NCBI GenBank assembly: GCA_017513525.1
Contig: JAFXFC010000048.1
Span: 140,934-204,933, forward strand
From: Clostridia bacterium
Lineage (GTDB): Bacteria; Bacillota; Clostridia; Oscillospirales; Acutalibacteraceae
Length of the DNA stretch: 64,000 nt
Direction of reading: 5' to 3'
Shown here: in pieces, positions 51,415 through 60,355 of the stretch
How the letters are laid out: each line of letters starts with the position of its first letter
Position numbering within the stretch: the first letter of the stretch is position 1
Program-made: the position numbers and the translations under genes
Notes under the pieces: generated by a model
Told to the model about the DNA's origin: nothing
The model's input: the letters and a program-made list of their open reading frames with translations, nothing else
Databases searched by the model: none

Positions 51415-52509
51415 ATGAAGAAGATAATGTTGGTTTTTGGAACAAGACCTGAAGCTATAAAAATGTGTCCCTTGGTAAATGAGCTTAAAAGCCGTAAGAA
51501 TGTTGAAACTATTGTTTGTGTTACCGGACAGCACCGCCAGATGTTGGATCAGGTTCTTGAAACATTCAACATAGTGCCCGATTATGACCTTTCTATAATG
51601 CAGCAACGTCAGACTTTATTTGATGTAACAGTAAATATATTACAGAGAATTAAATCTGTTCTTGAAGAGGTTAAACCTGATGTTGTTCTGGTTCACGGTG
51701 ATACCTCAACTACATTTGTAACTGCACTCGCGTGCTTCTATTTACAGATCCCTGTCGGACATGTTGAGGCAGGCCTTAGAACATACAATATTTTTTCTCC
51801 GTATCCCGAAGAATTCAATCGACAGGCTGTCGGCATAGTAGCACAATATAATTTTTCACCCACTGAAATGTCAAAACAGAATCTTCTTAATGAAGGTAAG
51901 AATGCTGAAACTATTTATGTTACTGGCAATACTGCAATTGATGCATTAAAAACTACTGTACGTGCTGATTATTCTCATCCTGAATTAGAGTGGGCTAAAG
52001 ACAGTCGACTTATTCTTATTACTGCCCATCGCCGTGAAAATCTCGGTGAACCGATGAGAAATATGTTCAGAGCTATCCAGCGTGTTATGGAAGAACATCC
52101 TAATGTAAAAGCTATATATCCGATACATATGAATCCTGCTGTTCGTGAAGCAGCTTATGAAATATTTGGCAATAATGACAGAATGCATATTATTGAACCT
52201 CTGGATGTTTTGGATTTTCATAACTTTATGTCAAGAAGCTTTCTTATTCTTACTGATTCGGGCGGTATTCAGGAGGAAGCTCCCAGTCTCGGTAAACCTG
52301 TGCTCGTTATGAGAGATACAACCGAGCGCCCTGAGGGAATAACGGCCGGCACATTAAAATTGGTAGGAACTGAAGAAGAAGTTATATATAATAATTTCAG
52401 AATCCTTCTGGATGATCCGAACGAATATGATAGAATGAGTAAAGCAAGCAATCCTTATGGTGACGGAACTGCTTGTAAGCAAATTGCGGACATTTTAACA
52501 AAGGAATAA
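51415..52509 (+). CDS. wecB: UDP-N-acetylglucosamine 2-epimerase, non-hydrolysing
   Basis: A 364-residue enzyme interconverting UDP-GlcNAc and UDP-ManNAc. Signatures: LVFGTRPEAIKMCPL, VTGQHRQMLDQVL, VLVHGDTSTTFVTALACFY, GHVEAGLRTYN, TAHRRENLGEP and LTDSGGIQEEAPSLGKPVLV. No UDP-ManNAc dehydrogenase is present in the window, so the sugar is probably used as ManNAc. GGAGG lies about 25 bases before the ATG, which is far; AGATATAGTTAAT separates them. Confidence 0.94.
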   Translation: MKKIMLVFGTRPEAIKMCPLVNELKSRKNVETIVCVTGQHRQMLDQVLETFNIVPDYDLSIMQQRQTLFDVTVNILQRIKSVLEEVKPDVVLVHGDTSTTFVTALACFYLQIPVGHVEAGLRTYNIFSPYPEEFNRQAVGIVAQYNFSPTEMSKQNLLNEGKNAETIYVTGNTAIDALKTTVRADYSHPELEWAKDSRLILITAHRRENLGEPMRNMFRAIQRVMEEHPNVKAIYPIHMNPAVREAAYEIFGNNDRMHIIEPLDVLDFHNFMSRSFLILTDSGGIQEEAPSLGKPVLVMRDTTERPEGITAGTLKLVGTEEEVIYNNFRILLDDPNEYDRMSKASNPYGDGTACKQIADILTKE

Positions 52510-52542
52510 TGTGAATAAGTAAGAAATCAGGCGATAATTAAT

Positions 52543-54093
52543 ATGAGCAGAATGAATAATGCCCGTAAAGGTATAGGATTTGGTATAATAAATAATTTAC
52601 TTAATATTCTATTGCCTTTTGTATCGAGAACAATAATAATCTATGCTTTGGGTAATCAGTATGTTGGACTAAGTGGACTTTTTGTATCCATAATTAACGT
52701 GCTGAATATTTCCGAATTAGGTTTTTCAGCGGCGGTATCATACATTTTATATAAACCTGTTGCAGACGGCGACGATGATAAAGTTTGCGCAATTTTAGGT
52801 TTTGCAAGAAAATGCTTTGCCATAATAGGTTCGGTTGTTCTTGCAGGTGGATTAATTGTATTACCGTTCCTTAAAAGGTTTATTTCAGGCGATGTACCTT
52901 CCGACATAAATATTTATATTCTTTACCTTTTCTATTTGGGAAATGTAGTTGTCAGTTATTTAATGTTCTCTTATAAGAGAATATTATTTTCAGCTAACCA
53001 GAGATATGACATAGAAACTAATATTTCGTCTGTAACTCTTTTAATACAGTATGTTCTGCAGATAGTTTTATTGCTCATATTTAAAAATTATTATTTATAT
53101 GCAATTGTTATCCCGATAATGACTATTTGCAACAATCTGTTGTGTCAATATATATCAAAAAAGAAATACCCCCAATATTTTTGCAAAGGAAAAATAAGCA
53201 AGAGCGAAATAGATGCCCTAAAGAAAAAAGTCGGAGGATCATTTTTTTCAAAAGTTGGTGAAACAATATATCTTTCTGTCAGCAATATTGTTATTTCATC
53301 ATTTTTTGGACTTGTAATTCTCGGTCAATACGGTAATTATTATTATGTTATAACTTCATTAATTGCGATTTTTGCTGTAATACATAATACTATGAGACCT
53401 ATTATAGGCAATTGTATTGTTACAGAAGATAAGAACAAAAACTTTCAGAGATTTTTGGATTTTGATAATATTTATATCTGGGTTTCGGCTTTTTGCACAG
53501 CATGTCTTCTTAGTTTGTATCAGGATTTTATTTTTGTTTGGGTTGGAAAAGAGAATATGTTTGCCTTTATTCTTGTTATCCTCTTTGCACTTAATTTCTT
53601 TGTTGGCCGAATATCCTGTGTTCCGTCTCTTTATATTGAGGCGTCAGGTTTATGGTGGGAGAGTCGTTATGTTACTCTTGCTGCTGCATTAACAAATTTA
53701 GTTTTAGCTATTGTTTTATCTGCCGTAATCGGTCTGGAGGGTGTACTGATCGCTTCTATAATCAGCTCACTTTGTATAATGTTCGGAGGCAGATTAATTA
53801 TTCTTTTCAAATACTATTTCAACAAAGAACAACGCAAAAAATATATAAAAACAGTTCTTTTAATTTGTGTTTCATCAATCGGATGTATTCTTGTTACATT
53901 TTTTGTTTCAAATTTTATATCTGCAGAAAATATTTTATTACTGTTGATTAAGGGTGTTGTTGTTGTCGGCATTTTTGGTGTTTCGTACCTTTTGCTGAAT
54001 GTTGGAAACAAAAATTCCAGAAGAATATGGAAAATTGCATTTTCTTTTATCGGAATTGATAAGATAATCAATAAACTGACAAAACGGAATTGA
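52543..54093 (+). CDS. Polysaccharide flippase, Wzx/MOP family
   Basis: A 516-residue membrane protein with about 12-14 helices. The start ARKGIGFGIINNLLNILLPFVSRTIIIYALG and GLSGLFVSIINVLNISELGFSAAVSYILYKP are typical of MOP-superfamily O-unit flippases in Gram-positives. It would translocate undecaprenyl-linked repeat units to the Wzy-like polymerase. Confidence 0.9.
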   Translation: MSRMNNARKGIGFGIINNLLNILLPFVSRTIIIYALGNQYVGLSGLFVSIINVLNISELGFSAAVSYILYKPVADGDDDKVCAILGFARKCFAIIGSVVLAGGLIVLPFLKRFISGDVPSDINIYILYLFYLGNVVVSYLMFSYKRILFSANQRYDIETNISSVTLLIQYVLQIVLLLIFKNYYLYAIVIPIMTICNNLLCQYISKKKYPQYFCKGKISKSEIDALKKKVGGSFFSKVGETIYLSVSNIVISSFFGLVILGQYGNYYYVITSLIAIFAVIHNTMRPIIGNCIVTEDKNKNFQRFLDFDNIYIWVSAFCTACLLSLYQDFIFVWVGKENMFAFILVILFALNFFVGRISCVPSLYIEASGLWWESRYVTLAAALTNLVLAIVLSAVIGLEGVLIASIISSLCIMFGGRLIILFKYYFNKEQRKKYIKTVLLICVSSIGCILVTFFVSNFISAENILLLLIKGVVVVGIFGVSYLLLNVGNKNSRRIWKIAFSFIGIDKIINKLTKRN

Positions 54094-54105
54094 GGAGGCA
54101 AAACA

Positions 54106-55134
54106 ATGGTTTATTATCCGGTTATAATTCCCACGTTAAACCGTGTTGATCATTTAAAAAGATGTCTTGACTCTCTTATGAAAAACTCTGGTGCAGAGAA
54201 TACGGAAGTCTATGTTGCGGTCGATTTTCCTCCTTCCGAAAAATATCAAGATGGATATATTAAAGTTAAAGAGTATTTGGAGACTCAGGATTTTTCTGTA
54301 TTTAAGAAGTTTAATGTGATATATCATAGTGAAAATCTCGGACCTGGCGGAAACAGTAAGTTTTTAGAAGATTTAGTAAAAGAAAAATATGATGCTTTTA
54401 TTTATTCTGAGGACGATAACGATTTTTCTCAAAACTTTCTTGAATACATGAACAAAGGTCTTGAATTATTCAAAGATGATCCTGATGTAATTTGTATTTG
54501 CGGTGCTAAAGATACACAATGGGTAAATAACGATAAAAATTTTTCATTCTCCAAACTTTATGCTGCATACGGACTTGGTTGCTGGTTTGATAAGCGACAG
54601 AAAGAAATTTCAGCAGGAACAAAAATAATTTTACCTGACAAAACTTATTTTCTCGGAAAAATGTATGATTTATATAAGAAAAATTCCGGTTTGTTTTGTG
54701 TTTATGTTCTTTCTATCCTTGCAAATGACTCGGGACTTTTCTGGAAAACAAATGGAGAGCTTAATTGGTGTGATACAGTACACAGTATTTATATGCATTT
54801 TACTGATGCTGTTTGTGTTGTTCCAGCTGTCGCAAAATCCAGAACATGGGGAAATGACGGAAGCGGTGTTAATATGAATCTTTTGAGTGACTACGATCCT
54901 GAAAAAGATTCACCTCTCGATGAAATGCAAAACTTTGAGTATGACAACATTGATGGTATTAGTTTTTATGATGAAAATTACGCTTTAGGTAATGATTATT
55001 TAAAACCCGGCAGAATTGAAATTATAAAAGCGTTTTTTTGCTACTTTGTCTTGCTTCTTTTTAGAGGAAACAGAAATCTTGCTGTTAAGATATTAAAAAA
55101 ACCTCGTATTATTTGGAAAAAAATCAAGAAGTAA
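54106..55134 (+). CDS. Glycosyltransferase, GT-A type
   Basis: A 342-residue transferase. YYPVIIPTLNRVDHLKRCLDSL is a GT2-like opening, and FIYSEDDNDFSQNFLEYM carries acidic residues at the DxD position. SENLGPGGNSKFLEDL and YGLGCWFDKRQ are conserved in related polysaccharide-locus proteins. The C-terminus ends with a hydrophobic, basic segment. It follows the flippase by 12 bases. Substrate unknown. Confidence 0.8.
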   Translation: MVYYPVIIPTLNRVDHLKRCLDSLMKNSGAENTEVYVAVDFPPSEKYQDGYIKVKEYLETQDFSVFKKFNVIYHSENLGPGGNSKFLEDLVKEKYDAFIYSEDDNDFSQNFLEYMNKGLELFKDDPDVICICGAKDTQWVNNDKNFSFSKLYAAYGLGCWFDKRQKEISAGTKIILPDKTYFLGKMYDLYKKNSGLFCVYVLSILANDSGLFWKTNGELNWCDTVHSIYMHFTDAVCVVPAVAKSRTWGNDGSGVNMNLLSDYDPEKDSPLDEMQNFEYDNIDGISFYDENYALGNDYLKPGRIEIIKAFFCYFVLLLFRGNRNLAVKILKKPRIIWKKIKK

Positions 55135-55251
55135 GGAAAAACTAAGATTTTTTTGATAAAATATTTATTTTCTTGCAAAAAGATATAATAATGACTCGAA
55201 TACATATTGTTTTTTATGTTGAGCTCAACGAAAAACAAGGAAAGGGAATTT

Positions 55252-56412
55252 ATGAAAACTTCAAAAAGTGCACAAGCAATAGAACTATCATTGACCAGGC
55301 ATTTATTTAATATGGCAAAGGAATATGATAATGTAATTGATCTTACTCTCGGAGACCCTGATCTCCCACCCTCCGAAACAATCAGAAAAGCTGCTTGTGA
55401 CGCAGTAATGGCAGGAAAAACAAGATATTCTGCCAATGCAGGACTTCTTTCCCTTCGTGAAGTGATTGCCGAAAATTTCGAAAAAGAATACAGTGTTGCC
55501 GTCCAGCCTTCGAAAAACGTTATGGTAACTGTAGGCGGTATGGAGGCTTTATATCTTAGTCTTGCAAGCATTGTTGACGACGGTGACGAGGTAATCATTT
55601 TCGCACCTTATTATGTAAATTACAGACAGATGGTTCGTATGTGCGGCGGTGTTCCCGTTGTTATCAATACACTTGAAGAAAACGGCTATGCAATAAAAGA
55701 GGATGCTCTGAGAGCAGCAATCACTGAAAAAACAATTGCCGTAATCATTAACACTCCCTCTAATCCAACGGGTGCTGTTCTCAATTATTCTTCTCTTGAA
55801 GCTGTTGCAAAGGTAGCTGAAGAATATGATCTTACGGTTATTTCCGATGAAGTATATAAAAATCTTATTTATGATAACAAACAGCATTGCAGCATTATTA
55901 ATATCGACGGAATGGCAAAGAGAACCCTTGTTATTGACAGTTTATCAAAAAGATTTGCAATGACCGGCTACAGAGTAGGCTTTGCCGTAGGCTATGAAGA
56001 AATAATAGCAAATATGACAAAATTACAGGAAAATATTGCGGCTTGTGCTCCGCTTCCTTCACAGCACGCCGGTATTGCCGCATTCCTTAATTGTGCAGAT
56101 GACAGATTTATTGTTGATGAATTTGAAGAACGCCGTAATTTTATGTATGAAGCCATTAATTCCATAGAAGGTTTGTCCTGCATTAAGCCTGCAGCAACAT
56201 TTTATCTGTTTGTTAATATAGACAGCCTCGGTCTTGACAGCAAAAGCTTTGCTTATCAGCTTCTTGAAAAAGAACAGGTTGCAGTTGTACCGGGAATTAC
56301 ATACGGTGATAATTATGATAATTATTTCCGTATTGCATATACTATGAAAATTGATGTTCTTGAGAAAGCGGTAGAAAGAATCCGCAGATTTGTTGAAGGA
56401 CTTGACAAATAA
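55252..56412 (+). CDS. Class I/II PLP-dependent aminotransferase
   Basis: A 386-residue fold-type I aminotransferase of the aspartate aminotransferase group: DLTLGDPDLPPSE, VTVGGMEALYLSL, INTPSNPTGAVL, ISDEVYKNLIYD and the PLP-binding Lys in DSLSKRFAMTGYRVGF (near 232). It lies 117 bases behind the last glycosyltransferase and 18 bases before the ATP-grasp gene. It may supply an amino acid that the ATP-grasp enzyme attaches, or act in general metabolism. The start at 55252 follows AAAGGGA. Confidence 0.9.
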   Translation: MKTSKSAQAIELSLTRHLFNMAKEYDNVIDLTLGDPDLPPSETIRKAACDAVMAGKTRYSANAGLLSLREVIAENFEKEYSVAVQPSKNVMVTVGGMEALYLSLASIVDDGDEVIIFAPYYVNYRQMVRMCGGVPVVINTLEENGYAIKEDALRAAITEKTIAVIINTPSNPTGAVLNYSSLEAVAKVAEEYDLTVISDEVYKNLIYDNKQHCSIINIDGMAKRTLVIDSLSKRFAMTGYRVGFAVGYEEIIANMTKLQENIAACAPLPSQHAGIAAFLNCADDRFIVDEFEERRNFMYEAINSIEGLSCIKPAATFYLFVNIDSLGLDSKSFAYQLLEKEQVAVVPGITYGDNYDNYFRIAYTMKIDVLEKAVERIRRFVEGLDK

Positions 56413-56430
56413 TTGTTACGGAGGTCAGTT

Positions 56431-57630
56431 ATGAAGAAAATACTTATGCTCGGCGGAGCTATGCAACAGATTCCCGCCATTAAGCAAGCTAAAGAAAAAG
56501 GCTATTATACCATAACCTGTGACTATCTTCCCGATAATCCCGGTCATAAGTATGCAGATGCATATTACAATGTAAGCACTACCGACAAAGAGGCTGTACT
56601 TAAATTGGCTAAAGAGCTTGAAATTGACGGTATTGTAGCATACGCTTCCGACCCTGCCGCACCTACTGCGGCTTATGTCTCGGAAAAAATGGGCTTGCCC
56701 GGAAATCCTTATGAAAGCGTTGACATACTTACTCAGAAAGACCTTTTCCGTAACTTTTTGCAGAAAAACGGTTTCAATACTCCCAAAGCCAAGGGCTATA
56801 CTTGCTTTGAGGATGCTTATAATGAAATTGATCTTTTTAAATTCCCCGTAATGGTAAAGCCCGTTGATTCTTCGGGAAGCAAGGGTGTTGTTAAAGTGTA
56901 TGAAAAAGCTCAGCTTGAAGATGCCGTAAAAGAAGCTTTTTCATATTCAAGAGGAAAAAGAATAATTATTGAAGAATTCATTCAGAAAAAGGGTTATCAG
57001 GTATCCGGTGACGGTTTCTCTGTAGACGGAAAGCTTGTATTTACAAGCTACGGCAATGAGCTTTACAGCGGCAAAGGAACAAGAGAATATGTAGCTCTCG
57101 GTGAATTCTGGCCATTGCTTCTCAGCGATGAATTAAAAGAAAAAATAGACAACGAACTTCAGAAACTCATAACAGCGCTCGGAATGAAGACTTGTGCATA
57201 TAATATTGAAGTTATTCTTGATGAAAATGACGATGTTTATGTTCTTGAATTAGGACCCAGAAACGGCGGAAGCTATATTCCTCAGCTGATTCACTATGCA
57301 ACGGGGGTAGACCTTATTGACTATACTCTCCGTGCGGCTGTGGGTGAAGACTGTTCAGACCTTAAACACGCAGAAACAAAAGGTGTATTCAGTAACTATA
57401 TGATTTACAGCACCGAATCGGGTAAGTATGACGGAATTTGGTTTAGTGACTCATTTAAGAATAATAATCTGCTTGATGTTTACTGTACATATTCTGATGG
57501 TGATGATGTTCATGCATATCAGAATACAGCTCACTCATTAGGTACAATTCTCTTCAAAGCATCAAGTGTTGAAGAAATGATTGAGCTTACCGATAATATG
57601 GAGAAAAATTATAAAGTTCTGGTAAAATAA
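56431..57630 (+). CDS. ATP-grasp ligase
   Basis: A 399-residue enzyme with the three ATP-grasp parts: preATP-grasp Rossmann (KILMLGGAMQQIPAIKQAKEKG), central ATP-binding domain (FPVMVKPVDSSGSKGVVKV) and Mg2+-binding C-terminal part (VYVLELGPRNGGSYIP). It resembles PurK/PurT- or carbamoyl-phosphate-synthase-like ligases used in polysaccharide loci. It should join a carboxylate to an amine through an acyl phosphate. Location beside aminotransferases and a GNAT suggests amide decoration of an amino sugar. GGAGG precedes the ATG. Confidence 0.85.
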   Translation: MKKILMLGGAMQQIPAIKQAKEKGYYTITCDYLPDNPGHKYADAYYNVSTTDKEAVLKLAKELEIDGIVAYASDPAAPTAAYVSEKMGLPGNPYESVDILTQKDLFRNFLQKNGFNTPKAKGYTCFEDAYNEIDLFKFPVMVKPVDSSGSKGVVKVYEKAQLEDAVKEAFSYSRGKRIIIEEFIQKKGYQVSGDGFSVDGKLVFTSYGNELYSGKGTREYVALGEFWPLLLSDELKEKIDNELQKLITALGMKTCAYNIEVILDENDDVYVLELGPRNGGSYIPQLIHYATGVDLIDYTLRAAVGEDCSDLKHAETKGVFSNYMIYSTESGKYDGIWFSDSFKNNNLLDVYCTYSDGDDVHAYQNTAHSLGTILFKASSVEEMIELTDNMEKNYKVLVK

Positions 57631-57657
57631 AATCGATTTTATAAGGATACGATTATA

Positions 57658-58608
57658 ATGGCAAAAGAAATTGGCGGATATCTTGAGTTTGAGCATTACA
57701 ATACTTCGGAATATTACAGCGATTTGATTGCTCTTAATACGGCAAGAAATGCTCTTTTATATTTATTAATTGCTAAAAAAATAAAGAAATTATATCTTCC
57801 TTATTTTTTGTGTGATTCCGTATATACTTTATGTGAACAAAATGGCTTTGAATATGAGTTTTACTCAATCAATCCTGATTTTACTCCTGTTTTTTCTGAA
57901 GAATTAGGGAAAGATGAGTATCTATATGTTGTAAATTTTTACGGCCAGCTTACCGATGAAGGCATCCTGAATCTCAAAAAGAAGCACGAGAACATTATTC
58001 TTGACAATGTTCAGGCATTTTTCAGAAAACCTATTGAAAATATTGATGCAATTTATTGTTGCAGAAAGTTTTTCGGAGTACCTGACGGAGCATATTTGTC
58101 AACTGATGCGGTTTTAAGTGAACCTTTGGAAACAGATAAATCAAAAGATAGATTGGTACATCTTTTCGGACGTTTTGAAGAAAGTGCGTCAGAGTATTAT
58201 AAAAAATTTCAAGAAAATGAGCATACATTTGAAAATCTGCCGCTGAGATATATGTCAGAACTTACTCATAATCTTTTAAGGGCTGTAGACTACGAATTTG
58301 TTGCATCAGCAAGAAGCAGTAATTTCAGAACACTTGATAATTTATTGAAGGATGTAAATACAATACAACCCCGCTTTAATGACGGGGCGTACTGTTATCC
58401 GCTATATCTGAAAAACGGCTTGTCAATAAAGAGGGAACTTGCAAAGAACAATATTTTTATACCTACTCTCTGGCCCAATGCTGCAGAACTAAAAGGAACT
58501 CTTGAATGTGATTATGCGGAAAACATTTTACCGTTACCTGTAGACCAAAGGTATAACGCAGAGGATATGGAATATCTTGCAAAGGAAGTATTGAAATGTA
58601 TAGATTAA
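57658..58608 (+). CDS. DegT-like PLP-fold protein of unknown function
   Basis: A 316-residue protein I cannot name. ALNTARNALLYLLIAK resembles the small-domain start of DegT-type aminotransferases, LYLPYFLCDSVYTLCEQNG and LYVVNFYGQLTDEGI follow the same order, ILDNVQAFF is at the position of the PLP-stacking DxAxA segment, and YCCRKFFGVPDGAYL resembles the PLP-Lys region SxxKxxxxGxGG. The region is shorter than in real sugar aminotransferases (about 370 residues). It overlaps the next GNAT gene by 13 bases, so it belongs to the distal amino-sugar module. Confidence 0.6.
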   Translation: MAKEIGGYLEFEHYNTSEYYSDLIALNTARNALLYLLIAKKIKKLYLPYFLCDSVYTLCEQNGFEYEFYSINPDFTPVFSEELGKDEYLYVVNFYGQLTDEGILNLKKKHENIILDNVQAFFRKPIENIDAIYCCRKFFGVPDGAYLSTDAVLSEPLETDKSKDRLVHLFGRFEESASEYYKKFQENEHTFENLPLRYMSELTHNLLRAVDYEFVASARSSNFRTLDNLLKDVNTIQPRFNDGAYCYPLYLKNGLSIKRELAKNNIFIPTLWPNAAELKGTLECDYAENILPLPVDQRYNAEDMEYLAKEVLKCID

Positions 58609-59108
58609 GAGAGTTGGCAAAAAAGGATTTATGCAGAATTAACGAATGGCGCAATAATCCTCAGTTAATTAAGCTTTTAGGCGCACCGTTCAGATATATT
58701 GATGTTCAAATAGATGAACGTTGGTATGATAACTATTTATCAAACAGAAATACCGCAATACGTTGTTCAATAGTTGATGAAAATGATGAAATTCTCGGAT
58801 TGGTAAGTCTTTTAGATATAGACCGTCTGAATCAGTGTGCTGAGTTTAATATAATGATCGGCGATACTGAAAATCAAGGAAAGGGTATTGGTTCTTTTGC
58901 GTTAAAAGAAATGCTTCATCATGCATTTTATGATATGAACTTGCAAAGAATTGAACTTACCGTTCTCGATGATAATGCAAGAGCAAAGCATGTTTATGAA
59001 AAGAACGGTTTTGTTTATGAAGGCAGAAAACGTAAATCTGTGTTCAAAGACGGAAGATTTGTTGATATGCTTATGTATTCTGTTTTGCGTGAAGAATATT
59101 CATTCTGA
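58596..59108 (+). CDS. GNAT-family acetyltransferase, RimJ/RimL-like
   Basis: A 170-residue acyltransferase. LRELAKKDLCRINEWRNNPQ is typical of sugar N-acetyltransferases such as PseH, EFNIMIGDTENQGKGIGSFALKEML carries the acetyl-CoA-binding QxxGxG motif, and ARHVYEKNGFVYEG-like sequence follows (AKHVYEKNGF). Situated before a VioA-like aminotransferase, it may acetylate the amino group of the dTDP-sugar, or add a longer acyl group. Confidence 0.85.
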   Translation: MYRLRELAKKDLCRINEWRNNPQLIKLLGAPFRYIDVQIDERWYDNYLSNRNTAIRCSIVDENDEILGLVSLLDIDRLNQCAEFNIMIGDTENQGKGIGSFALKEMLHHAFYDMNLQRIELTVLDDNARAKHVYEKNGFVYEGRKRKSVFKDGRFVDMLMYSVLREEYSF

Positions 59109-59133
59109 ATAAAAGCGTTAGGAGAATAAAATT

Positions 59134-60231
59134 ATGATTAATGTTACTCGTTCCTCTATGCCCGGTTTTGAGGAGTTTTGTGAAGAAATAAAAGAACTGT
59201 GGGAGAGCCATTGGCTCACCAATATGGGTACAAAACACAAGCAGCTTCAAGCTGAGCTCGAACAGTATCTTGATACTCCCCATGTTGCTCTTTATACAAA
59301 CGGACATTTAGCTCTCGAAAATGTAATTGCAGCTTTTGATTTTCAAAAGGGAAGTGAAGTAATTACTACTCCCTTTACATTCGCATCAACCACACATGCT
59401 ATTGTGAGAAATGGTCTTGTGCCTGTATTCTGCGATGTTAATGAAAATGATTACACAATTGATGTTACCAAAATAGAAGCACTTATTACCGATAAAACAG
59501 TTGCCATTGTACCCGTTCATGTTTACGGAAACATTTGTGATGTAGAAACTATAAAGAATATTGCAGATAAGTATTCTCTTAAAGTTATTTATGATGCTGC
59601 TCACGCATTCGGAACTACATATAAAGGCGTTAATGTAGCAAACTTCGGTGATGCTTCAATGTTCAGTTTCCATGCAACAAAGGTATATAATACTATTGAA
59701 GGCGGTGCTGTAACATTTTCTGATGACTCATTTGTTCAGCTTCTTAATGACCTTAAAAACTTTGGAATCAGAAGTCCTGAAGAAGTAGCTTTTGTTGGCG
59801 GAAACGCAAAAATGAATGAATTTCAAGCTGCTATGGGTATATGTAATCTTCGTCATCTCTCAACAGAAATTGCAAAGAGAAAAAAAGTCGTAGAGCATTA
59901 CTGTAGCAGATTATCAGGAATTAATGGTATTAAGCTTTGTGCTATTCAGGATGGTGTTGTTTCTAACTACGCGTATTTTCCTGTTGTTTTTGACGGATAT
60001 AAATACTCACGCGATGAGATTTTCTCAAAACTCGGCGAAAACGGAATTATTGCAAGAAAATATTTTTATCCGCTCGTAAATGAATATGACTGCTATAAAG
60101 ATCTTTCTACAGCAGGGACTGAAAAAACTCCTGTAGCAAAGCATATAGCAGACAGAGTTTTAACGTTACCTCTTTATGCAGATTTGACTGAAAAAGATAT
60201 AGATATGATCTGCGATATCATAATAGCTTAA
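59134..60231 (+). CDS. DegT/DnrJ/EryC1/StrS sugar aminotransferase, VioA/FdtB-like
   Basis: A 365-residue PLP enzyme. The N-terminal VTRSSMPGFEEFCEEIKELWESHWLTN with LYTNGHLALE is close to the VioA group (dTDP-4-amino-4,6-dideoxyglucose). TTPFTFASTTHAIVRNGL, HVYGN, IYDAAHAFG and the PLP Lys in SFHATKVYNTIEGGA (near 187) complete the family set. It probably aminates the RmlB product, dTDP-4-keto-6-deoxyglucose, or a 3-keto isomer. It is the last gene of the locus and is followed by a terminator. Confidence 0.92.
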   Translation: MINVTRSSMPGFEEFCEEIKELWESHWLTNMGTKHKQLQAELEQYLDTPHVALYTNGHLALENVIAAFDFQKGSEVITTPFTFASTTHAIVRNGLVPVFCDVNENDYTIDVTKIEALITDKTVAIVPVHVYGNICDVETIKNIADKYSLKVIYDAAHAFGTTYKGVNVANFGDASMFSFHATKVYNTIEGGAVTFSDDSFVQLLNDLKNFGIRSPEEVAFVGGNAKMNEFQAAMGICNLRHLSTEIAKRKKVVEHYCSRLSGINGIKLCAIQDGVVSNYAYFPVVFDGYKYSRDEIFSKLGENGIIARKYFYPLVNEYDCYKDLSTAGTEKTPVAKHIADRVLTLPLYADLTEKDIDMICDIIIA

Positions 60232-60247
60232 CAAGCAATACTTAATT

Positions 60248-60280
60248 AAACCCGATTTTTAAGTCGGGTTTTATTTTTTT
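60248..60280 (+). terminator. Terminator of the polysaccharide locus
   Basis: AAACCCGA (60248-60255) pairs with TCGGGTTT (60264-60271), followed by TATTTTTTT. Confidence 0.8.
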
Positions 60281-60286
60281 TATCAA

Positions 60287-60315
60287 GTATATTTTTTATC
60301 TATTAGCAGATAATA
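60287..60315 (+). promoter_or_regulatory. Possible forespore sigma-G-like promoter of spoVT
   Basis: GTATA (60287-60291) fits the sigma-G -35 consensus GHATR; 17 bases later GATAATA (60309-60315) matches CATWHTA except the first base. In B. subtilis spoVT is sigma-G dependent. In AT-rich sequence such a match can occur by chance. Confidence 0.3.
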
Positions 60316-60355
60316 GTATCACTATTAATAAAAACACAAGGAGATAGATTTATAT

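Noticed and set aside
55041..55598. 185-codon minus-strand frame
   Set aside because: It spans the 3' end of a glycosyltransferase and the start of an aminotransferase antisense, with no family features.
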